Shown: positions 12,842 through 22,023, counted from the stretch's first letter. The stretch: DNA of 26,625 nt from DASTQL01 sp035462845 (GCA_035462845.1 DATHTV010000231.1:1-26625), one strand, 5' to 3'. Made by a program: numbers and translations. The notes: generated by a model not told the origin, from the letters alone.

Positions 12842-15312
12842 TGACGGTCACGTCCAACGTCCCCGCCTCCGGCTCCGGCTCCGGGGAGGTGGAGCAGCGC
12901 GAGGACCTCGTCTCCCTGACCATCGACGGCTACCAGGTCAGCGTCCCCCCGGGCACCCTGATCATCCGCGCCGCCGAGCTGATCGGGGTGCAGATCCCGC
13001 GCTTCTGCGACCACCCGCTGCTCGAGCCGGTCGGCGCCTGCCGGCAGTGCCTGGTCGAGATCCCCGACGCCGGCAACGGCCGCGGCATGCCCAAGCCGCA
13101 GGCCTCGTGCACGACCACCGTCGCCGAGGGCATGGTGGTGCGCACGCAGGTCACCTCGCCCGTCGCCGACAAGGCGCAGCAGGGGCAGATGGAGTTCCTG
13201 CTCATCAACCACCCGCTCGACTGCCCGGTCTGCGACAAGGGCGGCGAGTGCCCCCTGCAGAACCAGGCGATGAGCAACGGCCGCGGCGAGTCGCGGTACG
13301 AGGGCCGCAAGCGCACTTACCCCAAGCCGCTGGCCATCAGCGCCCAGGTGCTGCTCGACCGCGAGCGCTGCGTGCTGTGCGCCCGGTGCACCCGGTTCTC
13401 CAAGGAGATCGCGGGTGACCCGTTCATCGAGCTGCTCGAGCGCGGCGCGCTCCAGCAGGTGGGTATCTACGAGAAGGAGCCGTTCGAGAGCTACTTCTCC
13501 GGCAACACGATCCAGATCTGCCCGGTCGGCGCCCTCACCTCGGCGGCGTACCGCTTCCGGGCCCGCCCGTTCGACCTGGTGTCCACGCCGACCGCCTGCG
13601 AGCACTGCGCCTCCGGCTGCGCGCTGCGGACGGACCACCGGCGGGGCAAGGTGATGCGCCGCCTGGCGGGCGACGACCCGGCGGTCAACGAGGAGTGGAA
13701 CTGCGACAAGGGCCGGTTCGCCTTCGCCTACAGCCGGCTGGCCGACCGCCTCACCCACCCGCTCGTCCGCGACGAGGAGTCGGGCGAGCTGGTCACCGCC
13801 TCGTGGCCCGAGGCGATGACCGTCGCGGCCCGCGGGCTGGCCGCCGCCCGGGCAGCCGGTGGCGTCGGCGTCCTCACCGGCGGCCGGCTCACCGTCGAGG
13901 ACTCCTACGCGTACGCCAAGTTCGCGCGGCTGGCGCTCGGCACGAATGACGTCGACTTCCGTGCGCGGACCCATTCGGCCGAGGAGGCGGACTTCCTCGC
14001 GGCCGCGGTCGCCGGTACGGGGCTGGGCGTGACGTACGCCGACCTCGAGACCGCGCCGGCGGTGCTCCTCGTCGGGCTCGAGCCCGAGGAGGAGTCGCCG
14101 ATCGTCTTCCTGCGGCTGCGCAAGGCGGCCCGCAAGAACGGCACCGCGGTGCACGCGGTGGCGCCGTACGCCACGCCGGGCCTGGACAAGATGCTCGGCA
14201 CGCTCGTCCCGGCCGCTCCCGGGACGGAGGCGGAGGTGCTCGACGCGATCGGGGCCGGCGACGAGCGGGTGCTGCCGGTGAGCGACGCCGTCCGCGCCGA
14301 CGGCGCGGTGGTCCTGGTCGGCGAGCGGCTGGCCGCCGTCCCCGGCGCGCTGTCCGCGGCGGCGCGGCTGGCCGAGGCCACCGGGGCCCGACTGGCATGG
14401 GTGCCGCGGCGGGCCGGGGAGCGCGGCGCGATCGAGGCCGGCGCCCTGCCCACCCTGCTGCCCGGTGGCCGCCCGGTGGCCGACGCGGAGGCGCGGGTCG
14501 ACGTCGGTGCGGCCTGGGGCTCCGGCTCGCTGCCGACCGCCCCCGGCCGGGACACGACCGGCATCCTGATCGCTCTCGCGGCCGGTGAGCTGGGCGGTGC
14601 GGTGGTGGCCGGCGTCGAGCTCACCGACCTGCCCGACCCGGCGGCGGCCCGCGAGGCGCTGGCGGCGGCCGGCTTCGTGGTCAGCCTCGAGGTACGGGCC
14701 GGCGAGGTCACCGACCTCGCCGACGTCGTGCTGCCGGTCGCCCCGGTGGTCGAGAAGTCCGGCACCTTCGTGGACTGGGAGGGCCGCGAACGGTCGTTCC
14801 CGACTGTGCTGGAGGGCTCCCCGGCGATGCCCGACTCGCGCGTGCTCACCCTGCTCGCGGACGAGATGGACGTACGCCTCGGTCTGCACACCGTCGAGGC
14901 GGCGCGCGCCGAGCTCGCCGAGCTCGGGCGCTGGGACGGCGCCCGGGCCGCCGCTCCGGCGGTCGGTGCCGACGAGCCACCGCACCCCGACCGCGGCCAG
15001 GCCGTCCTCGCCAGCTGGCGGATGCTGCTGGACTCCGGCCGGCTGCAGGACGGCGAGCCGCACCTCGCCGCCACCGGTCGGCGCCCGGTGGCCCGCCTCT
15101 CCGCGGCGACCGCGGCCGACCTGGGGGCGGGCGAGGGCGACCCCGTCACCGTGACCGGACCTCGGGGCAGCCTGACCCTGCCGCTGTCGGTCACGGACAT
15201 GCCCGACCGCGTGGTGTGGCTGCCCGGCAACAGCCAGGGCTCGCACGTGCACGCCGCGCTCGGGGCCGGCGCCGGAGCCGTCGTCTCGATCAGCCGTGGG
15301 GGTGCCGCATGA
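12841..15312 (+). CDS. nuoG: NADH-quinone oxidoreductase subunit G (multi-cluster)
   Basis: Largest peripheral subunit (823 aa), the wire between NuoF/E and NuoI. Visible ligand sets: [2Fe-2S] C56, C67, C70, C90; His-Cys [4Fe-4S] H124, C128, C131, C137; [4Fe-4S] C177, C180, C183, C227; and an extra off-path N7 set C253, C256, C260, C288 (CEHCASGC, then WNCDKGRF). N7 occurs in some bacteria and is lost in mitochondria. Residues about 300-740 are a degenerate molybdopterin-oxidoreductase domain without cofactor role. The C-terminus (SLTLPLSVTDMPDRVVWLPG) resembles a molydopterin-binding beta-barrel. The ATG shares one base with the nuoF stop; the 3' end overlaps the nuoH ATG by 4 nt. Confidence 0.97.
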   Translation: MTVTSNVPASGSGSGEVEQREDLVSLTIDGYQVSVPPGTLIIRAAELIGVQIPRFCDHPLLEPVGACRQCLVEIPDAGNGRGMPKPQASCTTTVAEGMVVRTQVTSPVADKAQQGQMEFLLINHPLDCPVCDKGGECPLQNQAMSNGRGESRYEGRKRTYPKPLAISAQVLLDRERCVLCARCTRFSKEIAGDPFIELLERGALQQVGIYEKEPFESYFSGNTIQICPVGALTSAAYRFRARPFDLVSTPTACEHCASGCALRTDHRRGKVMRRLAGDDPAVNEEWNCDKGRFAFAYSRLADRLTHPLVRDEESGELVTASWPEAMTVAARGLAAARAAGGVGVLTGGRLTVEDSYAYAKFARLALGTNDVDFRARTHSAEEADFLAAAVAGTGLGVTYADLETAPAVLLVGLEPEEESPIVFLRLRKAARKNGTAVHAVAPYATPGLDKMLGTLVPAAPGTEAEVLDAIGAGDERVLPVSDAVRADGAVVLVGERLAAVPGALSAAARLAEATGARLAWVPRRAGERGAIEAGALPTLLPGGRPVADAEARVDVGAAWGSGSLPTAPGRDTTGILIALAAGELGGAVVAGVELTDLPDPAAAREALAAAGFVVSLEVRAGEVTDLADVVLPVAPVVEKSGTFVDWEGRERSFPTVLEGSPAMPDSRVLTLLADEMDVRLGLHTVEAARAELAELGRWDGARAAAPAVGADEPPHPDRGQAVLASWRMLLDSGRLQDGEPHLAATGRRPVARLSAATAADLGAGEGDPVTVTGPRGSLTLPLSVTDMPDRVVWLPGNSQGSHVHAALGAGAGAVVSISRGGAA

Positions 15313-16724
15313 TCCGGTCCGTGCTCGCCCAGGACCAGGTCGAGGGGTTCGGCAGCGACCCCTGGTGGCTGGTCCTGCTCAAGATCGTCTTCATCTTCGT
15401 GCTGCTGGTCGTCTTCACGCTCTTCAACATCTGGCTCGAGCGGCGGGTCGTCGCTCGCATGCAGCACCGCATCGGTCCCAACCGCACCGGTCCGGCCGGG
15501 CTGCTCCAGAGCCTCGCCGACGGCGTGAAGCTGGCGCTCAAGGAGGACGTCGTCCCCAAGAACGCCGACAAGGCGGTCTACTGGCTGGCGCCGATCATCG
15601 CGGTCGTCCCGTCGTTCCTCATCTTCGCGGTGATTCCGCTGGGCCCGGAGGTCTCGATCTTCGGCGTCGAGACGCGACTCCAGCTCACCGACTTCCCCGT
15701 CGCCGTCCTGTTCGCGCTCGCGGCCGCCTCGATCGGCGTGTACGGGATCGTGCTCGGCGGCTGGTCCAGCGGGTCCACGTACCCGCTGCTCGGCGGGCTG
15801 CGCTCGAGCGCGCAGGTGATCTCGTACGAGCTGGCGATGGGTCTGTCCTTCGTCGCGGTGTTCCTCTACGCCGGCTCGATGTCGACCTCGGAGATCGTCG
15901 AGGCGCAGACCTCCCTCTGGTACGCGATCGCGCTCGTCCCGTCCTTCGCGGTCTACCTGATCTCGATGGTCGGCGAGACCAACCGCGCGCCCTTCGACCT
16001 CCCGGAGGCGGAGGGCGAGCTGGTGGGCGGTTTCCACACCGAGTACTCCTCGCTGAAGTTCGCCCTGTTCTTCCTCGCCGAGTACATCAACATGGTCAAC
16101 GTCTCGGCGATCGCCGTGACGCTGTTCCTCGGCGGGTGGCGCGCCCCGTGGCCGGTCAGCGCGATCAACGACGGCTACTTCAACACCGGCTGGTGGCCGA
16201 TGCTGTGGTTCGTCGCCAAGGTCTTCCTGCTGCTGTTCGTCTTCATCTGGCTGCGCGGCACGCTGCCGCGGCTGCGCTACGACCAGTTCATGGCGCTGGG
16301 CTGGAAGGTCCTGCTGCCGGTGTCGCTGGCGTGGATCTTCGTGGTGGCCGCGCTGCGGCTCGTCACGTCCGGCGGCGTCGACCGGCAGACGCTGATCTTC
16401 TGGGGCTTCGGGGTGACGGTGGTCCTGCTCGTCCTGGCGATGCTCCCGTCCCGCGCGAAGGAGGAGCCCGCGGACGAGGCGGACGAGGGCGATCACTTCG
16501 ACGCGTTCGCCGCCGGATACCCTGTGCCGCCGATGCCCGGCCAGACCTTCCGCCCCCAGCCGGTGCCCGCCACGGTGGCCGCCGAGGGCAGCGGGGGGGC
16601 CGGTCCGGGCGACACCCCGACCGGAGACCCGACTGGCAGCCCGACTGGCAACCCGACTGGCAACCCGACTGGCAACCCCACGGGGACCGCACGCCCGACC
16701 GACGAGGAGACCTCCGGTGCCTAA
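15309..16724 (+). CDS. nuoH: NADH-quinone oxidoreductase subunit H with repeat-bearing C-terminal tail
   Basis: Membrane subunit that forms the quinone tunnel and couples the two arms. 471 aa, against about 325 in E. coli. The core (about 1-375) has the family's membrane helices, LERRVVARMQHRIGPNR (43-59) and the cytosolic loop VGETNRAPFDLPEAEGELVG (about 220-240), whose acidic residues are essential in homologues. The last roughly 95 residues are hydrophilic: an acidic segment (EEPADEADEGDHFD), a PVPPMPGQTFRPQP stretch, then PTGD, PTGS and three PTGN units before TARPTDEETSGA. The PTGX part is encoded by a 12-bp tandem repeat. The ATG overlaps the nuoG stop. The nuoI GTG lies 8 nt inside the 3' end. 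Confidence 0.96.
   Translation: MIRSVLAQDQVEGFGSDPWWLVLLKIVFIFVLLVVFTLFNIWLERRVVARMQHRIGPNRTGPAGLLQSLADGVKLALKEDVVPKNADKAVYWLAPIIAVVPSFLIFAVIPLGPEVSIFGVETRLQLTDFPVAVLFALAAASIGVYGIVLGGWSSGSTYPLLGGLRSSAQVISYELAMGLSFVAVFLYAGSMSTSEIVEAQTSLWYAIALVPSFAVYLISMVGETNRAPFDLPEAEGELVGGFHTEYSSLKFALFFLAEYINMVNVSAIAVTLFLGGWRAPWPVSAINDGYFNTGWWPMLWFVAKVFLLLFVFIWLRGTLPRLRYDQFMALGWKVLLPVSLAWIFVVAALRLVTSGGVDRQTLIFWGFGVTVVLLVLAMLPSRAKEEPADEADEGDHFDAFAAGYPVPPMPGQTFRPQPVPATVAAEGSGGAGPGDTPTGDPTGSPTGNPTGNPTGNPTGTARPTDEETSGA
16616..16675 (+). repeat. 12-bp in-frame minisatellite in nuoH
   Basis: Five consecutive 12-nt units within nuoH: a degenerate CCCGACCGGAGA (16616-16627), CCCGACTGGCAG (16628-16639) and three identical CCCGACTGGCAA (16640-16675). 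Each encodes Pro-Thr-Gly-X across the unit boundary. Because the unit is a multiple of three, copy-number change keeps the frame. Confidence 0.9.
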
Positions 16725-17247
16725 GTTCCTCGACTCCGTCGCGGGCTTCGGGGTCACCTTCCGGACGATGTTCCGCAAGGTCGAGACGGCCCAGTACCCG
16801 GAGGAGCCGCACCCGGTGGCGCCGCGCTTCCACGGCCGGCACCAGCTCAACCGGCACCCCGACGGCCTGGAGAAGTGCATCGGCTGCGAGCTGTGCGCCT
16901 GGGCCTGCCCGGCCGACGCCATCTACGTGGAGGGGGCGCCGAACACCGAGGAGGAGCGCTTCTCCCCGGGCGAGCGCTACGGCCGCGTCTACCAGATCAA
17001 CTACCTGCGCTGCATCCTCTGCGGGCTGTGCATCGAGGCGTGCCCGACCCGGGCGCTCACGATGACCAACGAGTACGAGCTCGCCGACCTCACCCGCGAG
17101 TCGCTCATCTACGAGAAGAAGGACCTGCTCGCCCCGCTGCTGCCCGGCATGGAGGAGCCGCCGCACCCGATGCGGCTCGGCGACGACGAGCGGGACTACT
17201 ACCTGGGGGCGGGTCTGCGCGCGCACGACGAGGAGGCGGCCCGATGA
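16717..17247 (+). CDS. nuoI: NADH-quinone oxidoreductase subunit I (clusters N6a/N6b)
   Basis: Ferredoxin-like subunit (176 aa) with two [4Fe-4S] clusters linking NuoG to N2 in NuoB. Ligands are C54, C57, C60, C64 (CIGCELCAWACP) and C99, C102, C105, C109 (CILCGLCIEACP). An amphipathic N-terminus (FGVTFRTMFRK) anchors it to the membrane. The GTG at 16717 overlaps nuoH by 8 nt and has GAGGAG (16704-16709) 7 nt upstream. The C-terminus (about 125-176) is charged and longer than the iron-sulfur core needs, as in other actinobacteria. The stop overlaps the nuoJ ATG (ATGA). Confidence 0.97.
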   Translation: MPKFLDSVAGFGVTFRTMFRKVETAQYPEEPHPVAPRFHGRHQLNRHPDGLEKCIGCELCAWACPADAIYVEGAPNTEEERFSPGERYGRVYQINYLRCILCGLCIEACPTRALTMTNEYELADLTRESLIYEKKDLLAPLLPGMEEPPHPMRLGDDERDYYLGAGLRAHDEEAAR

Positions 17248-18215
17248 CCGGACTGCTGCCGGTGCTGCAGGACGTCGCCACCACGACGGCCGGGAGCTCG
17301 ACCGGTGAGGCCTGGGTCTTCTGGGTCGTGGCTCCGATCGCCGTGCTGAGCGCGCTCGGCCTGGTCGTCTCCCGGCGCGCGGTGCACGGCGCGCTGTTCC
17401 TGGCCGTCGTGATGATCTGCCTCGCGGTGCTGTACGTGGTGCTCGAGGCGCCCTTCCTGGGCGTCGTCCAGGTGGTCGTGTACACCGGCGCGATCATGAT
17501 GGTGTTCCTGTTCGTCATCATGATCGTCGGTGTCGACGCCAGCGACTCGCGGGTCGAGACGATCCCCGGGCAGCGGGTGGCGGCGGTGCTGGCGGGGCTG
17601 GGCTTCGGCCTGCTGCTCGCCCTGGTCGCCTCCCGGGCGCTGCTGCCGGAGTTCGCCGGGCTCGCGGCGGCCCAGCCCGAGGGCAACGTGGTGGGGATCG
17701 CCGACGCGATCTTCACCCGCTGGGTCTTCACGTTCGAGGTGCTCGCGGCCCTGCTGATCACGGCCGCGGTCGGCGCGATGGTCCTCACCCACCGCGAGCG
17801 CATCGGCCCCAAGCGCACCCAGCGGCAGCGTTCGCAGGAGCGGGTCCGCGCCGGCGGCGCCGGGGTCGCCCCGCTGCCGAGCCCCGGCGTCTACGCCCGG
17901 CACAACGCCGTCGACACCCCGGCCCTGCTCCCCGACGGCACGCCGAGCGAGCTCTCCGTCTCGCCGGTGCTCGTGGCGAGGGGGGTCGCCCGGCCCACCG
18001 AGGAGTCGGCGGGCGACGTCCAGGCCCTCGAGGCGCAGGTCGACGACCTCACCCGGGGCGACGACCAGTCCCGGGCCGACGACCAGTCCCGGGCCGACGA
18101 CCAGTCCCGGGCCGACGACCAGTCCCGGGGCGAGGACCTGTCCCGAGAGAACCGGTCGCGGGACGCCGAGGACCACCCGGTGGACGGCGACGCCGGCGGG
18201 GGTGAGCCCCGGTGA
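17244..18215 (+). CDS. nuoJ: NADH-quinone oxidoreductase subunit J with long repeat-bearing tail
   Basis: Membrane subunit near the quinone tunnel whose helix 3 pi-bulge is central to coupling. 323 aa, against about 184 in E. coli. Helices occupy about residues 25-185, including VLEAPFLGVVQVVVYTGAIM with the conserved Glu and the VYTGAIMVL-like block. From about residue 186 the protein is hydrophilic and cytosolic by prediction. A segment HRERIGPKRTQRQRSQERVR is followed by a Pro/Gly-rich stretch, then DDQSRA repeats and an acidic end. The repeat is encoded by an 18-bp minisatellite. The ATG overlaps the nuoI stop and the GTG of nuoK overlaps its own stop. Confidence 0.95.
   Translation: MTGLLPVLQDVATTTAGSSTGEAWVFWVVAPIAVLSALGLVVSRRAVHGALFLAVVMICLAVLYVVLEAPFLGVVQVVVYTGAIMMVFLFVIMIVGVDASDSRVETIPGQRVAAVLAGLGFGLLLALVASRALLPEFAGLAAAQPEGNVVGIADAIFTRWVFTFEVLAALLITAAVGAMVLTHRERIGPKRTQRQRSQERVRAGGAGVAPLPSPGVYARHNAVDTPALLPDGTPSELSVSPVLVARGVARPTEESAGDVQALEAQVDDLTRGDDQSRADDQSRADDQSRADDQSRGEDLSRENRSRDAEDHPVDGDAGGGEPR
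18060..18131 (+). repeat. 18-bp in-frame minisatellite in nuoJ
   Basis: Four tandem 18-nt units in the 3' part of nuoJ. The first three are identical (GACGACCAGTCCCGGGCC; 18060-18077, 18078-18095, 18096-18113). The fourth (18114-18131) differs only at the next-to-last base. Each encodes DDQSRA, or DDQSRG in the last unit. The near identity suggests recent expansion by slippage or unequal recombination. Confidence 0.92.
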
Positions 18216-18511
18216 GCGTCAACGCCTACGTCGTCCTGGCCTCGCTGCTCTTCTCGATCGGGGCGGTCGGCGTCCTGACCCGGCGCAACGCGCTGGTGGC
18301 GTTCATGAGCGTCGAGCTCATGCTCAACGCCGCCAACCTGGCCTTCGTCGCGTTCGCGCGGATGCACGGCAACCTCCAGGGCCAGATCGCCGCCTTCTTC
18401 GTCATGGTGGTCGCGGCGGCGGAGGTCGTCGTGGGCCTGGCGATCATCATCACCATCTTCCGTACGCGACGCTCGGCCTCGGTCGACGACGCCAGCCTGC
18501 TCAAGCTCTGA
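18212..18511 (+). CDS. nuoK: NADH-quinone oxidoreductase subunit K
   Basis: Small MrpC-like membrane subunit (99 aa, standard length) in the proton-translocating arm. Three helices: about residues 3-22, 28-48 and 58-82. Both functionally important glutamates are present: E35 in SVELMLNAANL and E71 in VAAAEVVVG, equivalent to E36 and E72 of E. coli. The GTG overlaps the nuoJ stop (GTGA). A 21-nt gap precedes nuoL, the widest break in the operon after nuoA. Confidence 0.96.
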   Translation: MSVNAYVVLASLLFSIGAVGVLTRRNALVAFMSVELMLNAANLAFVAFARMHGNLQGQIAAFFVMVVAAAEVVVGLAIIITIFRTRRSASVDDASLLKL

Positions 18512-18532
18512 CGCCGTGGGGATGCCGCGCAC

Positions 18533-20491
18533 ATGACCGTGACCGCACTAGCCAGCTCCGTCGGGGCCGAGGCGGCGCTCGCCGCCGAAGCCGTGGCCCC
18601 GGCCGAGGGCGTCTTCACCTGGACCTGGCTGCTCATCGCCTTCCCGCTCCTCGGGGCCGCGGTGCTGCTGCTGTCCGGGCGTCGCCTCGACGCCTGGGGA
18701 CACGTCGTGGGCACGGCCATGTCGCTGGCGTCCTTCGTCGTCGGCGCGGTCCTCTTCCTCGCCATGCTCGGGCGCGGTGACGAGGAGCGCGCGGTCTCGC
18801 AGACGCTGTGGGAGTTCATCGACGTCGGCGGGTACCAGGTGCAGGTCGGCCTGCTGCTCGACCAGCTGTCGATGGCCTTCGTGCTGCTGATCACCGGCGT
18901 CGGCACGCTCATCCACGTCTACTCCATGGGCTACATGGAGCACGACGAGCGGCGCCGCCGCTTCTTCGCCTACCTCAACCTGTTCGTCGCCGCGATGCTG
19001 CTGCTTGTCCTCGCCGACGACTACCTGATCCTGTACGTGGGCTGGGAGGGCGTCGGCCTCGCCTCGTACCTCCTCATCGGCTTCTGGCAGCACAAGCCGT
19101 CGGCGGCGGTCGCTGCCAAGAAGGCCTTCGTGGTCAACCGGGTCGGCGACCTCGGCATGTCGCTGGCGATCATGTCGATGTTCGTCGTGTTCGGGACCTC
19201 GGCCTTCTCCGGCGTGCTGGGCTCCGCCGGCGAGGCCAGCGAGGGCTGGCTCGTGGCCATCGGGCTGCTCCTGCTGCTCGGGGCCTGCGGCAAGTCGGCG
19301 CAGTTCCCGCTCCAGTCCTGGCTGCTCGACGCGATGGAGGGTCCGACCCCGGTGTCGGCGCTCATTCACGCCGCGACCATGGTCACCGCCGGCGTCTACC
19401 TCGTGGTGCGCTCCGGCGTGATCTTCGAGGGGGCCCCGCTGGCGGCAACGGCCGTGGTGCTCGTCGGCACGATCACACTGATCATCGGTGCGGTCATCGG
19501 GTGCGCCAAGGACGACATCAAGAAGGTCCTGGCCGGGTCCACGATGAGCCAGATCGGCTACATGATGCTGGCGGCCGGGCTCGGTCCGGTGGGCTACGTG
19601 TTCGCGATCTTCCACCTGCTCACCCACGGCTTCTTCAAGGCCAACATGTTCCTCGGGGCCGGCTCGGTGATGCACGGGATGCAGGACCGGGTCGACATGC
19701 GCACGTACGGCGCGCTGCGCTCGCTGCTGCCGATCACCTTCTGGACCTTCACGGCCGGGTACCTGGCGATCATCGGGATCTTCCCGTTCGCAGGCTTCTG
19801 GTCCAAGGACCTCATCATCGAGGCGGCGTTCGGGCGCAACTGGCTGATCGGCTTGTGCGCCCTGCTGGGCGCCGGCGTCACGGCCTTCTACATGACCAGG
19901 CTCTTCGTCATGACCTTCCTCGGCGACAGGCGGTGGGCGGCCGACGACCACCCCCACGAGTCCCCGTGGATCATGACCGTGCCGCTCGTCGTGCTCGCCG
20001 CCCTGTCGGTCGTCGGCGGCGTGGTGCTGGAGTTCGGCCTGCCGGGGCTGCCCGCGATCGAGCCGTGGCTCGAGCCGGTCACCGGCTTCGAGGAGAGCCC
20101 GCACCCGATCGCACCGCTCGCCCTCCAGCTCATCACGACCGTGGTGGTGCTCATCGGCGTCGCCATCGGCTGGCAGCTCTTCGGCCGCCGCCCGGTGCCC
20201 GCGGTGGCCCCCCGCGGCAACGCGATCACCGTCGCCGCCCGCAACGACCTGTACGGCGACGCGGCCAACGAGGCCCTGCTCATGCGTCCCGGCCAGTACC
20301 TCACCCGCTCCCTGGTCTACGCCGACAACCGCGGCATCGACGGCGCCGTCGTCGGGACGGCCGCCGCGGTGGGAGGCCTGTCGTCGCGATGGCGGCGATG
20401 GCAGACCGGGTTCGTCCGCTCGTACGCGCTGTCGATGCTCGCCGGGGCCGTCCTGGTCGTCGTCGCGATGCTCCTGGTGAGGCTGCCGTGA
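18533..20491 (+). CDS. nuoL: NADH-quinone oxidoreductase subunit L
   Basis: Largest antiporter-like membrane subunit (652 aa), at the distal end of the membrane arm, with the long lateral helix that runs along NuoM/N. Key blocks: YVGWEGVGLASYLLIGFW with the conserved Glu of helix 5, GKSAQFPLQSWLLDAMEG with a conserved Lys, PTPVSALIHAATMVTAGVYL with the His, and HLLTHGFFKANMFLGAGSV. The C-terminal helix (SYALSMLAGAVLVVVAMLLV) is the last anchor. The first 28 or so residues, Ala-rich, precede helix 1. There is no clear Shine-Dalgarno in the 21-nt gap before the ATG. The 3' end overlaps the nuoM GTG by 4 nt. Confidence 0.97.
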   Translation: MTVTALASSVGAEAALAAEAVAPAEGVFTWTWLLIAFPLLGAAVLLLSGRRLDAWGHVVGTAMSLASFVVGAVLFLAMLGRGDEERAVSQTLWEFIDVGGYQVQVGLLLDQLSMAFVLLITGVGTLIHVYSMGYMEHDERRRRFFAYLNLFVAAMLLLVLADDYLILYVGWEGVGLASYLLIGFWQHKPSAAVAAKKAFVVNRVGDLGMSLAIMSMFVVFGTSAFSGVLGSAGEASEGWLVAIGLLLLLGACGKSAQFPLQSWLLDAMEGPTPVSALIHAATMVTAGVYLVVRSGVIFEGAPLAATAVVLVGTITLIIGAVIGCAKDDIKKVLAGSTMSQIGYMMLAAGLGPVGYVFAIFHLLTHGFFKANMFLGAGSVMHGMQDRVDMRTYGALRSLLPITFWTFTAGYLAIIGIFPFAGFWSKDLIIEAAFGRNWLIGLCALLGAGVTAFYMTRLFVMTFLGDRRWAADDHPHESPWIMTVPLVVLAALSVVGGVVLEFGLPGLPAIEPWLEPVTGFEESPHPIAPLALQLITTVVVLIGVAIGWQLFGRRPVPAVAPRGNAITVAARNDLYGDAANEALLMRPGQYLTRSLVYADNRGIDGAVVGTAAAVGGLSSRWRRWQTGFVRSYALSMLAGAVLVVVAMLLVRLP

Positions 20492-22023
20492 CCTTCCCCT
20501 GGCTGACCACGCTCGTCGCCCTGCCGGCGGTCGGCGCCCTGCTCGTGGCGCTCGTGCCGGCTGTCCGCGACCGTCTGGCCAAGCAGCTCGCCCTGGGCGT
20601 GTCCCTCCTCGTCCTGGCCGTGACCATCGGCGCCGCCCTGCAGTTCAGCGTGGGCGGGCCGCAGTTCCAGCTGACCGAGCAGTACGAGTGGGTGGGATCG
20701 CTCGGCTTCTCGTGGGCGCTCGGCGTCGACGGCGTGGCCCTCGCCCTGGTGGCGCTGACGGCGGTCGCGACCCCCGTGGTCATGGTGGCCATGTGGCACG
20801 AGGCCGAGGACTCCGGCCGCAGCGCCAAGGGCTTCTTCGCCCTGCTGCTGGTCCTGGAGGCGATGACGATCGGCGCCTTCGCCGCGGGCGACGTGCTGCT
20901 CTTCTACATCCTGTTCGAGGCGATGCTCATCCCGATGTACTTCCTCATCGGGTTCTACGGCGGTCCGCAGCGGCGCTACGCGGCAGTCAAGTTCCTGCTC
21001 TACAACCTCTTCGGCGGGCTGCTCATGCTCGCCGCCGTCATCGGGCTGTACGTGCAGTCGGTGGACGCCGGCCAGGGGACGTTCCTGCGCGCCGACCTCG
21101 TGGGCCTCGACATCTCCGAGGGCGTCCAGGGCTGGCTGTTCCTCGGCTTCATGATCGCCTTCGCGATCAAGGCGCCGCTGTGGCCCTTCCACACCTGGCT
21201 GCCCGACGCCGCAGCCGAAGCGACCCCGTCCAACGCCGCCTTCCTGTCCGGAGTCATGGACAAGGTCGGCACGTACGGCATGATCGCGCTGGTCCTGCCG
21301 CTCTTCCCGGACGCGTCGCGGACCTTCGCGCCCGTCGTCGTCACCCTCGCGGTGATCAGCATCCTGTACGGGGCGCTGCTCGCCGTCGCGCAGACCGACC
21401 TCAAGCGGCTGATCGCGTACACGTCGATCTCGCACTTCGGCTTCATCGTCATGGGCATCTTCGCCCTCACCAGCCAGGGCGGCACCGGGGCGACGCTCTA
21501 CATGGTCAACCACGGGCTGTCGACGATCGCCCTGTTCGTCATCGTGGGCTTCATGATCTCGCGCCGCCGCTCGCGACTGGTCGCCGACTACGGCGGGGTG
21601 CAGGGGCCGGCGCCGGTGCTGGCGGGCGCCCTGCTGGTCGCTGGGCTGTCCGGCCTCGCCCTGCCCGGGCTCGCCACGTTCGTCAGCGAGTTCCTGGTGC
21701 TGCTGGGCACTTTCAGCCAGTACCGCGTCGCGGCCGTCCTCGGGACCGCCGGCATCATCCTCGCCGCGCTCTACATCCTGCTCATGTACCAGCGCACGAT
21801 GACGGGTCCGGTACGCGCCGAGACCGCGGCCATGCCCGACCTGCGCGGCCGCGAGGTGCTGGCGGTGGCGCCGCTCTTCGCGCTGCTGCTGGTGCTCGGC
21901 TTCTTCCCGCAGACCGTGCTCGACGTGATCGACGACGGCGTCGGGGCCACACTCGCCGAGGTCGGCGTCACCGATCCCGAGCCCCTCGTCCCCGCCCAGG
22001 CCGCTGAAGGGAACCAGCCGTGA
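20488..22023 (+). CDS. nuoM: NADH-quinone oxidoreductase subunit M
   Basis: Second antiporter-like proton channel of the membrane arm (511 aa). Signatures: LLFYILFEAMLIPMYFLIG with the helix-5 Glu, AFAIKAPLWPFHTWLPDA with the helix-7 Lys, EATPSNAAFLSGVMDKVGTY, and ISHFGFIVMGIFAL. The GTG start overlaps the nuoL stop (GTGA) and gives the normal N-terminus MTFPWLTTLVALPAVGALL. The frame is open far upstream inside nuoL, but that is GC-bias read-through. The stop overlaps the nuoN GTG. Confidence 0.97.
   Translation: MTFPWLTTLVALPAVGALLVALVPAVRDRLAKQLALGVSLLVLAVTIGAALQFSVGGPQFQLTEQYEWVGSLGFSWALGVDGVALALVALTAVATPVVMVAMWHEAEDSGRSAKGFFALLLVLEAMTIGAFAAGDVLLFYILFEAMLIPMYFLIGFYGGPQRRYAAVKFLLYNLFGGLLMLAAVIGLYVQSVDAGQGTFLRADLVGLDISEGVQGWLFLGFMIAFAIKAPLWPFHTWLPDAAAEATPSNAAFLSGVMDKVGTYGMIALVLPLFPDASRTFAPVVVTLAVISILYGALLAVAQTDLKRLIAYTSISHFGFIVMGIFALTSQGGTGATLYMVNHGLSTIALFVIVGFMISRRRSRLVADYGGVQGPAPVLAGALLVAGLSGLALPGLATFVSEFLVLLGTFSQYRVAAVLGTAGIILAALYILLMYQRTMTGPVRAETAAMPDLRGREVLAVAPLFALLLVLGFFPQTVLDVIDDGVGATLAEVGVTDPEPLVPAQAAEGNQP

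Noticed and set aside
12766..16922. Very long minus-strand open frames opposite nuoG and nuoH
   Set aside because: Same GC-bias effect; the plus strand carries all expected iron-sulfur and membrane motifs.
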